The translations under genes were made by a program, and so were the position numbers. The notes below the pieces were generated by a model. The model searched no databases, was not told where the DNA came from, and saw only the letters and a list, made by a program, of their open reading frames with translations. 64,000 bases of DNA from Rhodosorus marinus (taxonomy: Eukaryota; Rhodophyta; Stylonematophyceae; Stylonematales; Stylonemataceae): NCBI GenBank assembly GCA_029953675.1, contig JAMWBK010000003.1, forward strand, positions 558,001-622,000, written 5' to 3'. Every line of letters starts with the position of its first letter. The first letter of the stretch is position 1. Of this stretch, positions 9,461 through 21,149 are shown piece after piece.

Positions 9461-10676
9461 ATGAATCGGTTTCTGGCTTTGGGTACCAGATTCAGTAGGG
9501 CTTCGTCTTGTCAGATTGCTAGTTCTAGAACATGGGTTGGGGCTACTGGAGGTTCACGCCGTTTGCTGGGAACTGAGCTTGGGTCGAAGGGGCCGGAAAT
9601 TTCCGGCGATAAAGAGGAGCAATTCTCGAGTGACACGGAAGGCGTCGACGGCAAGATCGCGAAATTTCCCTCCGACGCAGAGGAAATTGCACAGGGGTTT
9701 AAGAGCGTCGGTTCTAATAAATTAAATGCTGAGACTACGCATGGAACAGATGATGGAAGAGCAGAGGCTTCAGCACCTGGATCAGCTGAACGGACTGACG
9801 TTGGGAAGGATAAGACCAAGGACCCGAAAGTTCGCATGCAGCGAGGAGGAAGTTTTCCGTCCGATGCCAAGCTTTTCGTGAAGCGTGATTCCCGAAAATC
9901 CAAACGGGAGCAGAAGCTGAAATCAAATAGTGCACAGCCGAAGGATGAAGACGGTGTCGTAGAGGAGCTTGTCGCGGGCAGGAAGGAGCGGATTCCATTG
10001 TATCGAACTTATAGGTATCGAATGCGGTCTGCAGATACTAGAAGCTGGTAAGCAAAATCTGCGTCCTGGATTCTTTTAGAGCCTTTCACAACCTTCGGAG
10101 TGAAAGGAAGCTGGAAACCTGACATTTCGCACACTTCCCGTAAACAAGGCTCATAAATGAGATGATCAGACGGACAATGAGCGCAGTTATTCGATCTGGG
10201 GGGGTGATCACGAAAGGCGAGCGGCGCTTGAAGACCAGATCAAGAGTATGGTGTGTCAACCGGAGTCCTTTCGTACACGGAAAGCACAAGGACCATTTCT
10301 GGATGAGGATGCGAAGGATTCTGGTGAGGGTGGATCGCTTTAGTGGACTTATCAAACACTGCAGAGACCATGGGTTAAAGAACAAGATCTCAACTCGCCT
10401 TTCGTTTCTTTTCTTTCACTGCTCTGCATCGCAACTCAGTTTTCCTACAAGCAGGACGCATACGACGCGCTGGAGGAGCCGAATCTGAGAAAGTCAGCCT
10501 TCAAGATTGCCGAAAAGCTGCCCGGGATAGTCGCCACGAGAGTAAACGAAAAAACCCCCGGCGTTCTGGCGCTGCCGGAGATGTACCTTAAGATCCAGAG
10601 GATCAGGCACGGTGCTAGGTATGCCCGCAAACTAATACACTCACAGTCCTGTCTTCGTCACAATGGCCTGCCCTAA
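9461..10676 (+). CDS. MRPS10: Mitochondrial small-subunit ribosomal protein uS10 (uS10m) with long N-terminal extension
   Basis: Exon 1 is 9461-10047, exon 2 10149-10323 and exon 3 10455 (or 10452) to 10676. The first 180 or so residues are a basic presequence (MNRFLALGTRFSRASS) followed by a low-complexity, Ser/Lys/Glu-rich linker. Then YRYRMRSADTRSW spliced to LINEMIRR, and TRSRVWCVNRSPFVHGKHKD, match the core of bacterial uS10, including the RFTVLISPHV segment that binds 16S rRNA. Exon 3 supplies the closing helix and strand (KIAEKLPGIVATRV). Acceptor 3 is an AAGCAG pair, so one residue is optional. The exon-3 frame ends at TAA 10676, but a GTATGC donor at 10619 could lead to further exons. 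The long linker is odd for a uS10 protein. The assignment rests on the pattern across the two splice sites. Confidence 0.8.
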
Positions 10677-11380
10677 CCGGAGGGCCCGTAACCCCCTTGT
10701 ATTTTTTTGCGTTAGGACTCCGTCCAACGTTAGGCTCAGGTTTGCGGGGGGTTGGCCTTTCCCGACTACTGGAGTCCGAGGCACAGGGCAACCCCAGAAA
10801 CCGAACCAACAGGAATCGCAAGCAAAAGATCAAGAGCACTCGGCCGGCAACAGCGGAACGAGTTAAGAGCGTGTCACGCGTAACCGTAGATGTTGAATGT
10901 ACATGGTGCCTGAAGCGGCTATGAGAGGAGGACGGAACGCAATACATGATGTTGAGCAACGAACGGAAGATGCTGGTCAACGTCGCTGCGGTTTTCGTCT
11001 CGAGAAAGTTTCTGAAAGCGAGGGGACGGTGCCGTGCATCTGCTCTCCGTAGTTGAGACTCTTTAACGTAGGATATGGTGCTATTTTTTCTCTTGCGGGA
11101 GGGCATAATTGTTATTATCTGTTTCCCTTTTACATTTTGCTGCGCTTTTCCACAAACAGAGAAGCAAATACTTAAGAGATTAGGAAAGAAAAAAGTCAAA
11201 GTCAGTTCGATTTCGAGGCCTCGAAGCAGGCCTCAAACAATAGATAACATTCCAGGAGCAATTCCACCGTCCTCATTTCCCCTCTGCAGACGTCCGGAAC
11301 AATTCACGGTGTAGCTTCTAGCATGGGGACCAGTGGCTGGCTGTATGAGGTAGGAGGTTGCGTGAGATCAGACAACATTT
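10677..11380. other. Convergent spacer with possible extra exon(s)
   Basis: If the donor at 10619 is used, acceptors near 10926 and 11158 open frames that could add C-terminal residues to uS10m; the last ends at 11312. Neither adds a recognisable domain, so they are not called as exons. The rest appears to be 3' flank shared with the kinase gene. Confidence 0.35.
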
Positions 11381-13151
11381 TCAAATCCAATCACCACCGT
11401 TCATATACTGATCTTCGCAGTCGAAGTTTCTCGTAAGGGTAATCTTTCCCCGTCGACGCCGGCCGTCCCCTCCACTCATGTCATCAGAACTTAGCAGCGG
11501 ACTTTCAGGCTCATGCCTCGGGCTGAAGCTCGCATGGTTCGGGGGTGTAAATCCCTTGTTCGATTGCGTTGGCGGAGTGAATCCCTTATTAATACCCATC
11601 ATGAAGATTCCGCTCATGCCACCTCCAGATGGTCTTTTCTTCGTTTGATTGTCGTATTTGCTTATGAACGAAGCCGGTGAGGAAGGGCTCACATCCGGAA
11701 CGGATCCATATCTAGCATCTTTGTCACCCGACCCGGTAGACGCCGTTTCTCTGTGGTCGCCTTGGCCGATCGGCAGGCCCCCGGTGAGGAACATCAGCTT
11801 CGCATGACGCACCATTTCCTGTACGGCTCTCAACTGATCACTCACGGGATCCTCATTCACGAACGTCAGGCCTTTCTCCTCACCCGCGATCCAAGGATGC
11901 GCCAGAGCTTCCACGGCCGTCATTCGCGCCTCTGCATCTGGCTCGAGCAGTTTGCTTATGAAGTCTCTACTACGGGATGAATACGATTTCCATTCACTAC
12001 CGTATGCATACTTCCCAGTTCGGATCTGAAGGAAAATAAACAGCACAGAAAGATCGATAAGATGGGAGCTCTGTTTTACAGCGCCAACTTGGGCCACTTA
12101 CCAGCCTCATGACCTTATTCGGAGACTCCGCCTCGAACGGAAACTTGCCCGTGACGCACTTGTACATGAGCACCCCAGCAGCCCACAAGTCCACACTGGC
12201 ACCGTACGGTTTCCTGTTTACTTGCTCTGGAGCAAGATACATCCAAGTACCTAGCATGGTCGATAGAGCATTGCTCATGTCACTCGCGTCCGGTATGATT
12301 GCCCCAAATCCAAAGTCTAGCAATTTTGCTCCCATCGGAAACGTTTCGAACTCGCATGCAATGTTCTCCAGCTTAATGTCTCTATGAACAATTCTCAGAG
12401 AATGCAGTGCCGCGAGTCCGTAGACAATTTCGTTCATAATCATCCGTAGTTGGGACTCAGTCACTTGAGGTCTCTTCGCCAGACACTCGTCCAGAGTACC
12501 TGCTGTTAAATACTCCATCACAACATATACCTTGTCCTCCGAATCAAATATATCAATCCTACATCAATTCCACGCGAGTTTTTCAGAAAAATTATGCTGC
12601 AACAACTTCATGCCAAGGGGGCTTGTGAACCATCCGTGACACTCTGAACACGGTTTCAGGACTTACGTTGACACGATCTGGGGGCTCCTGACAACCAGCA
12701 TAATAGCAGCCTCGCAGTGTAGTCGATGAATGCGTTCGGGTGAAAGGCCTTCCTTGCTCACAATCTTCACTGCGACCGTATCTCCCGTGCACTTACTCTT
12801 TGCTTTTCTCACGATGCCACTAGTGCCCTCGCCTATTACCTCGAGAAGCTCGTAGTAGTTTGTGAGCTCCCGTGTCGACGATTCCATCAACGCCTTAACC
12901 CAAATGTCAAAGGATTCAGCAGTTTCCGCAGTGAATAGAAGTTTCCATCTCGGAATATGCATGCGCAGCTTTTCTCTATGTACAAGGATCTCACAGTTCA
13001 GCATTGCACAGGACCAGTCAGGTTCATCATCCGGTCCCTTGTGCTTCGTCAACATGATCCCATTCAGACGAAAAAAGCGCCGTTTCCCGAACCGCCCTGA
13101 TTTCAACCATCCACTGCACTCCAGCGGAACGCCGTTTCTCAAACCCTGCAT
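11381..13151 (-). CDS. PH-domain serine/threonine protein kinase (CAMK-like)
   Basis: Three exons (13151-12667, 12558-12102, 12025-11381; introns 108 and 76 nt) give 528 residues. Residues about 8-92 form a pleckstrin-homology domain, starting with GWLKSGRFGKRRFFRL and ending with the family's invariant Trp in FDIWVKAL. The kinase domain covers about 100-365: glycine loop IGEGTSGIV (106-114), VAVK with Lys129, HRDIKLEN (220-227), DFG (243-245), GTWMYLAPE activation segment, and the closing ARMTAVEALAHPW typical of CAMK-group kinases. The tail is Ser/Pro/Gly-rich with two NKGFTPP repeats. All catalytic residues are present, so it should be active. A PH domain directly before a CAMK-like catalytic domain suggests recruitment to phosphoinositide membranes; the pathway is unknown. 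Confidence 0.95.
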
Positions 13152-13516
13152 CTCTCAAAAAAAAACAAACCCGGCAACCACTACCAACAAAAACCACGCT
13201 ATCCCCAAAGACCGCTTCTACTCCCCCCCTTAGAACCCGTCAAATGCTCAAAGCCGAGGAGACCCAAAGCGCCAAAACACCAGCCGGAATCCGGAACCAA
13301 AAAAAAAAGACACCGCCCCTCCAAATAGAAACCTACTTTAAGATTCCCCCATCTTTTCGCCTGTGCTCTCTCAGCTCTTCCCTCCCACCACCAACCTCCT
13401 CAACCCATTCCACCACATAAAACATAAACCCATAAAAGTTGGACAGATATTCCATAACCAACACTGAACCCTTCACTTCCTACCTCAATCAACCCTTTCC
13501 CACGAAACTAACCCCA

Positions 13517-13562
13517 AGCTCCCCCTAGCTCCCCCCAGCTCCCCCAGCTCCCCCAGCTCCCC
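13517..13562. repeat. Short tandem repeat of AGCTCCCCC
   Basis: About five imperfect copies of a 9-10 bp C-rich unit, lying in the upstream flank of the kinase gene. Confidence 0.85.
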
Positions 13563-13743
13563 TTCCCATCCCTTTCCCATTTCCTCCTCCTTAAAACCGT
13601 CCAAACCCGTCCAAAAACGATCCTCGTCATCTGCTTTTTTTTCCAAAACCAGAAAAAGGAGAAAAAAACGCATAATGGTTTATGAATTAAAAAATGTCTC
13701 ATGGAAATCAAATTTTACACTATAAAAAACATATAGGAGAGAC

Positions 13744-13764
13744 TCCCATCTAAATAAGATGGGA
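13744..13764. other. Short perfect hairpin
   Basis: tcccatct and agatggga pair over 8 bp around a 5-nt aaata loop. It is not followed by a T-run and lies far from gene ends; no function is assigned. Confidence 0.6.
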
Positions 13765-14923
13765 AACGCCAAGTCAAAGTGAACACGCGCATCGAGTTGA
13801 GGCTTTCCCATTTTGAGAGAGCTCAGCTACGCGAAATGACGTAATTACACGACTTAGCACATGCCACAGATTGGGGCCTTCGTAAATCTCTTTTTCTCAC
13901 CTCTCTTCTGTCGTTCTCTCTTTCTCAGCTATACTCGAGAAATCTATTGTTTTGTTTTTCGTGACAAAATAACGGGGATGCGCTCACTTTCTATATCTCT
14001 GTATTTTCCCAAATCTGATATATATTAGAAACTTTTGGTTTAAATGAGGTCGACTTTTTAGTTGACAAAAATACCTATAGGTTGGTTTTTATTCTAATAA
14101 TATATAATTCAACCGTGTTTTTCGTTGGGATTATATTTTCTATATTTAGAGTTTAGAAAAAAGAGATGGTGGCATCTCTGTTACCTCTTACCTGCGGCTG
14201 AGAGAAACAAATATATTCTCTTTATTTTGGTGCGTGGGGGTTGTGCAACAACTTCGTGATTGGACAAACTCTTCAGCACGTCAACGTGGGTTGGCAGGAA
14301 AACGAACTCTAATTTCCGGGGGTTAGGAAAATATTGTGAATTTTGACTGATGGTCACAAAAGTTTTATTATTCATCCGAAAAGAAAACAGTAAAAAGTTA
14401 AAATTAGCCCAATATCTATATCAATGACGTTTTTAATTCAATATTCTTTATTATATTGATTGATAATTGTTTTGGTCTTAGGGGTTGGACGTATCGCACA
14501 GGAAGGTGCAGATCTAAATGTCAGGGTATACCTAACAAGCGTTGAAATAAATAAGGAAAAGCAGAAATCCTTCATCAACATCGGATTGGATTGGGTTGGT
14601 CCATTATACGAATTAAGAATTGGCACGTGTGTCGACGGTCTAATCAGCAACCGAAACGGTGGAATATTGCGCAAAAAAGTGATATATTATAAAAGCGCGT
14701 TGTTGCGGGGAAAAGCGACATTAAATATTTATGATAGTAATAATATATATTTATATCTGCGTCATTACTGTTGATAGAGATATCGGATGGACGTGTCGGA
14801 AACGGACAATGGGAATGGAGATTGGTGCAGCGGTTCGGAGTTGGGGATGGTGACTGCCACACCCGATGGGAGGCTGAGGCTTAGGCACACAAAAATTTCG
14901 ATGTGTTTCTGGAGAGAGGATTG

Positions 14924-17137
14924 ATGGACCAGTGTTTTAATTTTGTTCCGGTCGGTTTGGTATTGGACAAGAGATGGAGTCGGAGGAGGGTATGCCGCGG
15001 ACGGGGTGCTCAGTCGAAAACGGACCCCCCGATGGAGGATAACGTCAGCAGAAAGGAGGATGGTTTGAATTTTGGGTTGAGTGGTCTGAGCATTGAGGAT
15101 CAGGAGTCTCTTCTGAAGCTTCACAATGAGGTGGCTTGGTTCACGCTGGACAACGAACAGGCCGGTGAATTTGCGGATTCGCTTCTGGGGACGACCGGAC
15201 CTCCAAAGCCGGATTTGAAGTACATTCGAACGGTATTTGGAGAAGATCGTGTGCTGAAATGGATACGCACAGAGACGTTTCGAAAGCTGGAAACAGATGA
15301 CGCTTCGATGATCACATCACCGGAGCAAGGAGACTTACTGCGCCTGCTCATTCAGGCCACAGGTGCTGAAAAGGTTTTGGATGTTGGAACATTCACAGGA
15401 TACTCATCCACTTGCATGGCGATGACCTCGGAAAGAATCTCCGTGACGACGATGGACTGTGAGGAGGGAGCTCCTCAACTGGTCGCGCGAGAGGCGTGGA
15501 AACGAGCTGGGGTTGAATCGCAGATTAATTTCATTGCAGGAGACGCCCTTTCGAGCATGAAAACCATGCGAAAGGAGAGCTTTGACCTGGTCTTCATCGA
15601 TGCGGATAAGGAGAGGTACGAGGAGTATTACGAAGTGGCATTGGTAAGGCATGACCAACAACCCCGAACAGATTTCTGGAGATCACTGACCCCGAAGAAC
15701 CGTCGCAGTGCGCACGCGATCTGTCTCACGATCTGTCTTGAATGCATCTACTGACAGGATCTTGTTCGTGACGGTGGTGTCGTAATCATCGACGACAGCC
15801 TCTGGAGTGGAAGGCTGTCTGACCCGACTGTTCAGGACCCGTCCACCAATGCAATCAGGAGAGCCAATCTCCGTATCTCCGGCGATTTGTCGGTCGAAAG
15901 CGCGTTAGTACCAATTCATGACGGCATGACCGTTGCCGTGAAGAGAAGAGAACATCCCGTTTCCTCCACCGCATTTGCAGGTCACGTTGTATCGGTTGAG
16001 GGCAACATCGCGGTGGGGAAGACCACGCTTCTGAACACCATATCCCGGGATCCTGAACTATCGGGAGAAGTTCCCGTTCAGATCTTCTACGAAAACCCAA
16101 CTGAGTCATTTCTCAAACTTTTCTACGAAGATCCAGAGCGGTAGGGTGAAGCTCGCCACTGGTGTCTCCGATCTGGATCACGGGCGAGACAAGCATAGAG
16201 CCTTAGAGCTGATCTTCCCGACTGCTTTCCTCCCAAAACGCAGATACGGCTTTGGGTTCCAAATTCATATGCTTCAAACCTGTCAGAATCTTGTCAACTC
16301 AGCTGGAGAGCATGCTCAGAAGGCGGGTCTCAGCTTCGTTGATCGATCTCCGTGGGGTAACTCCTGTTTCGCGGACTGCAACTATCGTCTTGGCCGTCTT
16401 TCTGAAGGTAACAACCCACAACCCACCAGAGCTCAACAGAGGAAGGCACGGACGGATTGCGTTTTAGATACTTAGCAAAGATGATGGGTCTCTTCTCCCT
16501 GCCTAGACGAGTATGCAGTTTATCGGACCATGCTCAATTCACAGCCACTGGGTTTGGATGTGCTCGTGTACCTGGACGTGCCTCCCGAGATATCCCTGGC
16601 GAGGTGCGTACAACGGGGTGTCAACGCAGAGGCGGCTGTTGAGCTGGACTACCTGGAGAGGCTTGATAGCTCGCACTTCGAGATGCTCTGCGAGACTATC
16701 ATCTCGAAGAGATTGCCGGTTCTAGTCATCGATTGGAGAAGCTTCGCACCCATTAAAATGGTGCTGTTATGCCCCGAACGAACACATAGGAGAAGGACGG
16801 CACGGCGTTTGAGTGGAATTCTGACTTGAACACAACATCATCCGTTTCCTAGGTTCTGGAGCAGATTTACAACTTTTTCAAGCACGATCAAGAACCGGCG
16901 AGGCTCAGGAACGAGAGAGGCTCGAAGGACAGTCTTGCGCTTGGAGCTGAAGAAATCATCGAGCTCGAACGTTCGCTCAAAGTCGACGGAAGGCTGGACT
17001 TGCAGGATATTGTGAATCCAACGAGAATACAGAGAATTCCTACTGGCACGGGACCTGTCTACGCTTCGTTTAAGAGACTCGTCTTGTACCTCCTCGCAAA
17101 CAAGTACGAAGTGGTTTTCGAAGCGGACTCGACTTGA
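14924..17137 (+). CDS. Fusion protein: SAM-dependent O-methyltransferase plus deoxynucleoside kinase
   Basis: Five exons (14924-15643, 15758-16140, 16244-16407, 16507-16760, 16853-17137; introns 114, 103, 99, 92 nt) give 601 residues in one frame. Residues about 50-303 are a CCoAOMT/COMT-type methyltransferase: motif I VLDVGTFTGYSS (151-162), FIDADK (224-229), the metal-site DDS after VVII, ending HDGMTVAVKRR. After only about ten linker residues comes a dCK/dGK-type kinase: P-loop EGNIAVGKTT (321-330), YENPTESF, the DRSPWGNSCF motif (DRS 401-403), VYLDVPPEISLARC, and a C-terminal EQIYNFF. The join lies inside exon 2 with no stop. The N-terminus is basic and might target an organelle. tttgcag just before the kinase resembles an acceptor, so a separate kinase transcript is possible. 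The kinase salvages deoxynucleosides; the methyl acceptor is unknown. Confidence 0.88.
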
Positions 17138-17793
17138 AAGGTCGGCACAGTAGTGAAATCAAGACCAAAAAAGAAAAGCAGCGGGATGTCTGAAGAGAGC
17201 GGTCAGTGAGGAAGGGCCTGTTTGTACCTGACTGCTAGCCTGGAGACCTCAAAGAGCGGAGACAGATGTATTAGATGCCGTCGTGTAAGGAACACACATA
17301 TATCCACTGAGACGTGTCTCTGCGATTGTTCGTGGACGTTCCTCCGACCCCTTGTGGATGCTCTTCGACCGGTAACATCGGAGCCAGTAACTTTTTGGAT
17401 TCGAATTAGGCAAGAAGGCGAACATCCTCACAGGAGAGGTGCAGTCTGGGTTTTCGGACTTGTCGGGTGAAAGGCCCCGACGGCTCCATTATAGTACGAC
17501 TTAGTAATTTATTTTTCTATGTTAGCTATATAACTACATTCTCGTTCAGACCAGCGCCTTTAACTCGCGCACGTCAGTCAAGAGCCAGCGACCATTTTGT
17601 GACATATACAAGTGCGATTGTGACGCATAACAAATCTGTCAGACTCCTTCAAAACCCTCAACATTCAACCTCGGGAGACTCCCCCTTCCCCACCCCCCCA
17701 GGAAAGCAAACAGAGACCAAAAACTTTGGTGGCCCATGCAAAACAAAACCGAAAAAAAATGTTCGAAATGGCTGCTCTTCTTGGCACAAGTTC
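17138..17793. other. Convergent spacer between the fusion gene and atpC
   Basis: About 650 bp of 3' flanking DNA for both genes. Short open frames show no recognisable domain. Confidence 0.5.
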
Positions 17794-19265
17794 TTAGAAG
17801 AGGTCGTCCTCCACCTCAACCTGAGCGATTCCACCAACGATCTCGTTCAGCTCGTTTGTGATTCGGCCTTGTCGTTCTCTGTTAATCATAAGGCTGAGAT
17901 CGTGCATCAGATCCTTCGCGTTATCCTCTGCTGCTTGCATGGCGGTTAACCTCGCCGCTAGCTCGCTCGCAGAGCTCTCCCGAACCGCTCGAAGTATGTG
18001 TTGACGGAGGTAGAGTGGCGTCATCGCACAGAGGATCTCAATCGGGTGTTGTTCAAACGAAACTTTCTGCGAAAACCTAGAATCCAGCTCCCTTTTGGTC
18101 GGGATAGTTGGGCAATAAGAGATCGTGAGCTTGAGGTCGCCTTGACAGTCCACAACAAGGAACAGGATCTTTGATCTTACTTGTCCGGGTCGCAGTGTTT
18201 CCTCTCGACATCAAAACCGTGGTCGCTTGGAACCAGTTGAAAGATCTCGTCCTCGTCCCACTCAAAACCAAGAGGAGTCAGCGGTAGGAGAGTTCTGATG
18301 CTTGGTTTGGAGGCGAGCATTGACTGAAATCGGGTGTAGACAAGCTCGACTCTGTCGACCTCATCGGAGACAAAGTCGATGAGCGATTCCTCGGCAAGTT
18401 TGAGGGATAGGTCCGGAAGACCTCTGCCAGTACCGAGCAGGAAGGCGTTCACGATGAGAAGATGCGGATAGTTTCTTCTGAAGAATCGTTCCGTTAGACG
18501 ACCCACACAGCACAGCTCCACTTCCATTCCTAGTTGAGTAAGGTCCTCAATTCGGCGCCTTGCAGTGGTAAAAACGAGGCGATTGTAGACTCCGCAGAGT
18601 CCTCGATCACCAGCGACAACGATCAGAAGCACTCTTCGCGTCGCTCCGGGATCCTGCAACGCTCTATGGATCTTCATTCAGCACATGAAAGCAGGCCAAC
18701 GATCAGAAATCACGAACCCAACTGTAGTCAAACCGTCTTGACTGGAGCAAGCACATCTCTTACTTCCGCCTGGAGAAAACGAGCCATACCTTTCGAAGCA
18801 TGTACTGATCCACAGTATCGATCTCTCCACCCAATCTGATCGCTTCATCTGTTAGCTTTTCAAAACTTTTCCCGTCACTGTTCAATCGATGCAATACAGT
18901 TCCTAGCACCTGCGTCAGAGCGGTGAAAAAACTGTCAACTACGACTCGTCCTGTGGGGTGGGTTTAATTCCATCGAGTGGTTAACCCAAAAATCAAGAAG
19001 GAGGTCTAACCTGTTGCAAGCTCTGCACAAAAGGTCTGGATTTCAATGCGGCCTCAGAAGTTCTCTTTATCCTAGCCGCCGCAACCAGTCTCATCGCCCC
19101 AGTCACCTCCAGCGCCGTTTTCACGGTACTCATCCTCCGTCGCAGTTCATAGAGCTTCCCTCCGGCCATCAAAGGGCCAGGTCGTCTCCTCCGAACCAAG
19201 TTCGATGGTTGCCTACCAATCCACCCGGATGGATGACACACAAAACATCCATCCCGGTCCTTCAT
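17794..19265 (-). CDS. atpC: Plastid ATP synthase gamma subunit (AtpC)
   Basis: The gamma subunit is the rotating shaft of CF1 on the stromal face of the thylakoid. Four exons (19265-19011, 18909-18790, 18653-18181, 18076-17794; introns 101, 136 and 104 nt) give about 376 residues, including a basic leader. Landmarks are LYELRRRMSTVKTALEVTGAM, MRLVAAARIKRTSEAA, the strongly conserved VVAGDRGLCG, YTRFQSMLASKPSIRTLLPL, and the C-terminal helix PLYLRQHILRAV with SSASELAARLTAM. The middle insertion and overall pattern match the plastid/cyanobacterial rather than mitochondrial form. Between LLPLTPLGF and EDEIFQL there is no cysteine pair, unlike green plants, so thiol regulation is not expected. 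Alternative acceptors exist in introns 1 and 3; those chosen keep both frame and family match. ATG 19265 is the first in frame. Confidence 0.95.
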
Positions 19266-21149
19266 TCTCAATAGATACCTAAATCCTCAGATCAACCCGA
19301 ACCCAAGAAGTACAACAAAAAACGAAAAAAAAGAAGCTCCCCGAACACGAGCTGAGCAATAACAACAAAAACTTCACTAATCCTTCCCCTTCATCTCTGA
19401 GATCAACCCCTCAGTCTCAACCCTTCCTCTTATAGACCCTTCCCACTATCCCTCCACCCTATCCAGCCAAATGTCTATCAATGGCCACAGTGTCATCCAA
19501 AACCCAGCTCAACCAGCGAACAGAACCCTGTTGTACCTCAACCAGAGCATCCTTGCGTCGTATCAAAAGGTTCCTAGATCGCAGCTACTTCAAGCGGAAA
19601 AGTCTAAACATTCACTCTTAAGATCTCTTTACCCTCCACACCCTCTCGCTCACCCAACCTTCCTCCCCCTCCGCTTCCATCTCGGGCAATACCAGAATGG
19701 ATATTTACCAAAATGGATCGCTCTACCCTCCCCCTCATATAAATCAAGTCCCCTCTTTCTTGATTTATTTTCTTTAATTATTCAGTATTTATCCTTTTTG
19801 GAATCCAGGGAGTACCCCTCCATCTACATATTTGCTTTTTGGTGGGTCTCCGGCCATGTTCGAGACAAGCGATAAGCCAAAATGGTCTAATTTTGGATGG
19901 TTGATGACGACGGTCATCAAATTTTGATCTGTTTTTTGAGGATTTTTTCGGGTTTGGGGAGGATGTTGGCATCAGCGTACAAACCATTGTTTTCGGGTTT
20001 ATTTTCGTCTGAGAACTTTGAAAGAGATTTGCTTTACGTTCAAGCGCGGGCTGGCATCATTTACCCACTCGCACCGGGGAAAATGGTCACCGCGGTTTGT
20101 AATAGTTTTCGTCTGAGTGCTTTGAAGGAGCTTTGATTGTGATGGGAGCGTACGTTCAAGAGCGGGCTAGCATCATTCTACCACTCGGGCCGGGGACAAT
20201 GGTCACCGCGGTTTGAAATGACCACGGGCCTTTTTTTAGTTTCGTTTTTTCTGAAAGTGAGGAGTTTTGTTTATAGGTTGGGTAAGGAAGAGCTTTTCCG
20301 GATACTTGGCTCTGAAATACGAGTTGCGGGTGGTCGCGCCTATGCCCAAAGGAGTTGCTTCTCATTGCGTGTTTTAAGCCCAAAGAGTGCTCTTGGTTAG
20401 TTGCTGCTTGCTTCTTGTCTCTGAGCTTAGTTCTGCATGTTGTTGTTGTTGTGAGCCCTCTGGATGGCTAAGCCAGCCACAGTAGTCAAGAGTTCGGACT
20501 CGTCCCTCCGAATGGACGAGCATCAGGCCCAGCGCTTACGTCCAAGACTTCCAGTCTCGCCATAGCATAACCCTTTCCGCCTCTGATTGCGTCTCCAGAA
20601 ACGGACGATGTCGGGCTACTACCCTCGCATTGGACGAGCTCTTAAACAAGTTAACCAGGATGGAGGTGACGCGGGCCTGGAAACGAAAAAGCTCGCGCTC
20701 TTGCAACTGCTTCCACATTTTACCAAGACTCAGCTGTCTGCGCACTGCCCTGTGAGGAATGCTTCCGAATCTCAGCCGTCTACTTTCTGCAGCGAGCATA
20801 GAGAACATCGTCAACATGGACTATGCCACAGTTGGGTGCCTGGGCCTCTACTGAACGATTTGGAGTTGCATCGAGACATATGAGGGAATTAGGCCATTGC
20901 AGGGCTTTGCTCGTTGTGAATGGAGGTTTACCAAATTCGAAAATATAAATGTAATTGTCAGAATATTCAAATTCTACTTAATATGTTAGTACCGGAAAAA
21001 GATGATCACTAGATAATGCACTACCTACGGACGCCAACCGCCGGCCAGAAATCGGAGACAATCTGCGACAGGCAAAACAAAAACTTCGAACGTCCTTATC
21101 AATAGGAGAGCAAATAAAGAGAGTTCGCTCTCAACGCTTCCTCCAGCGA
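19266..21149. other. Spacer between atpC and the first C2H2 gene
   Basis: Pyrimidine-rich upstream of atpC. It contains a direct duplication (20002-20218). Overlapping frames near 20536-20883 on both strands resemble nothing known. Confidence 0.5.
20002..20218. repeat. Direct duplication of a ~105-bp unit
   Basis: Both copies begin ttttcgtctgag (20002 and 20106), contain gttcaag followed by gcgggct, and end with atggtcaccgcggtttg. They differ by small indels and substitutions and have no shared open frame. Confidence 0.88.

Larger units (their letters stand above)
13152..14923. other. Divergent promoter region between kinase and fusion gene
   Basis: Pyrimidine-rich directly upstream of the kinase (13150-13640), AT-rich further right. 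It holds a short tandem repeat and a hairpin listed separately. Small open frames at 14460-14862 have no family features. Confidence 0.5.

Noticed and set aside
11075-11314. Plus frame with a Lys/Arg-rich end, possible last exon of uS10m
   Set aside because: A good acceptor is present, but no exon chain links it convincingly and it adds no known domain.
15930-15990. A 50-nt intron at the methyltransferase-kinase junction
   Set aside because: GTGAAG and tttgcag could pair, but removing it shifts the frame at the kinase P-loop, while reading through keeps both domains intact.
20536-20883. Overlapping plus and minus frames near a duplication
   Set aside because: Neither shows motifs; they shadow each other.
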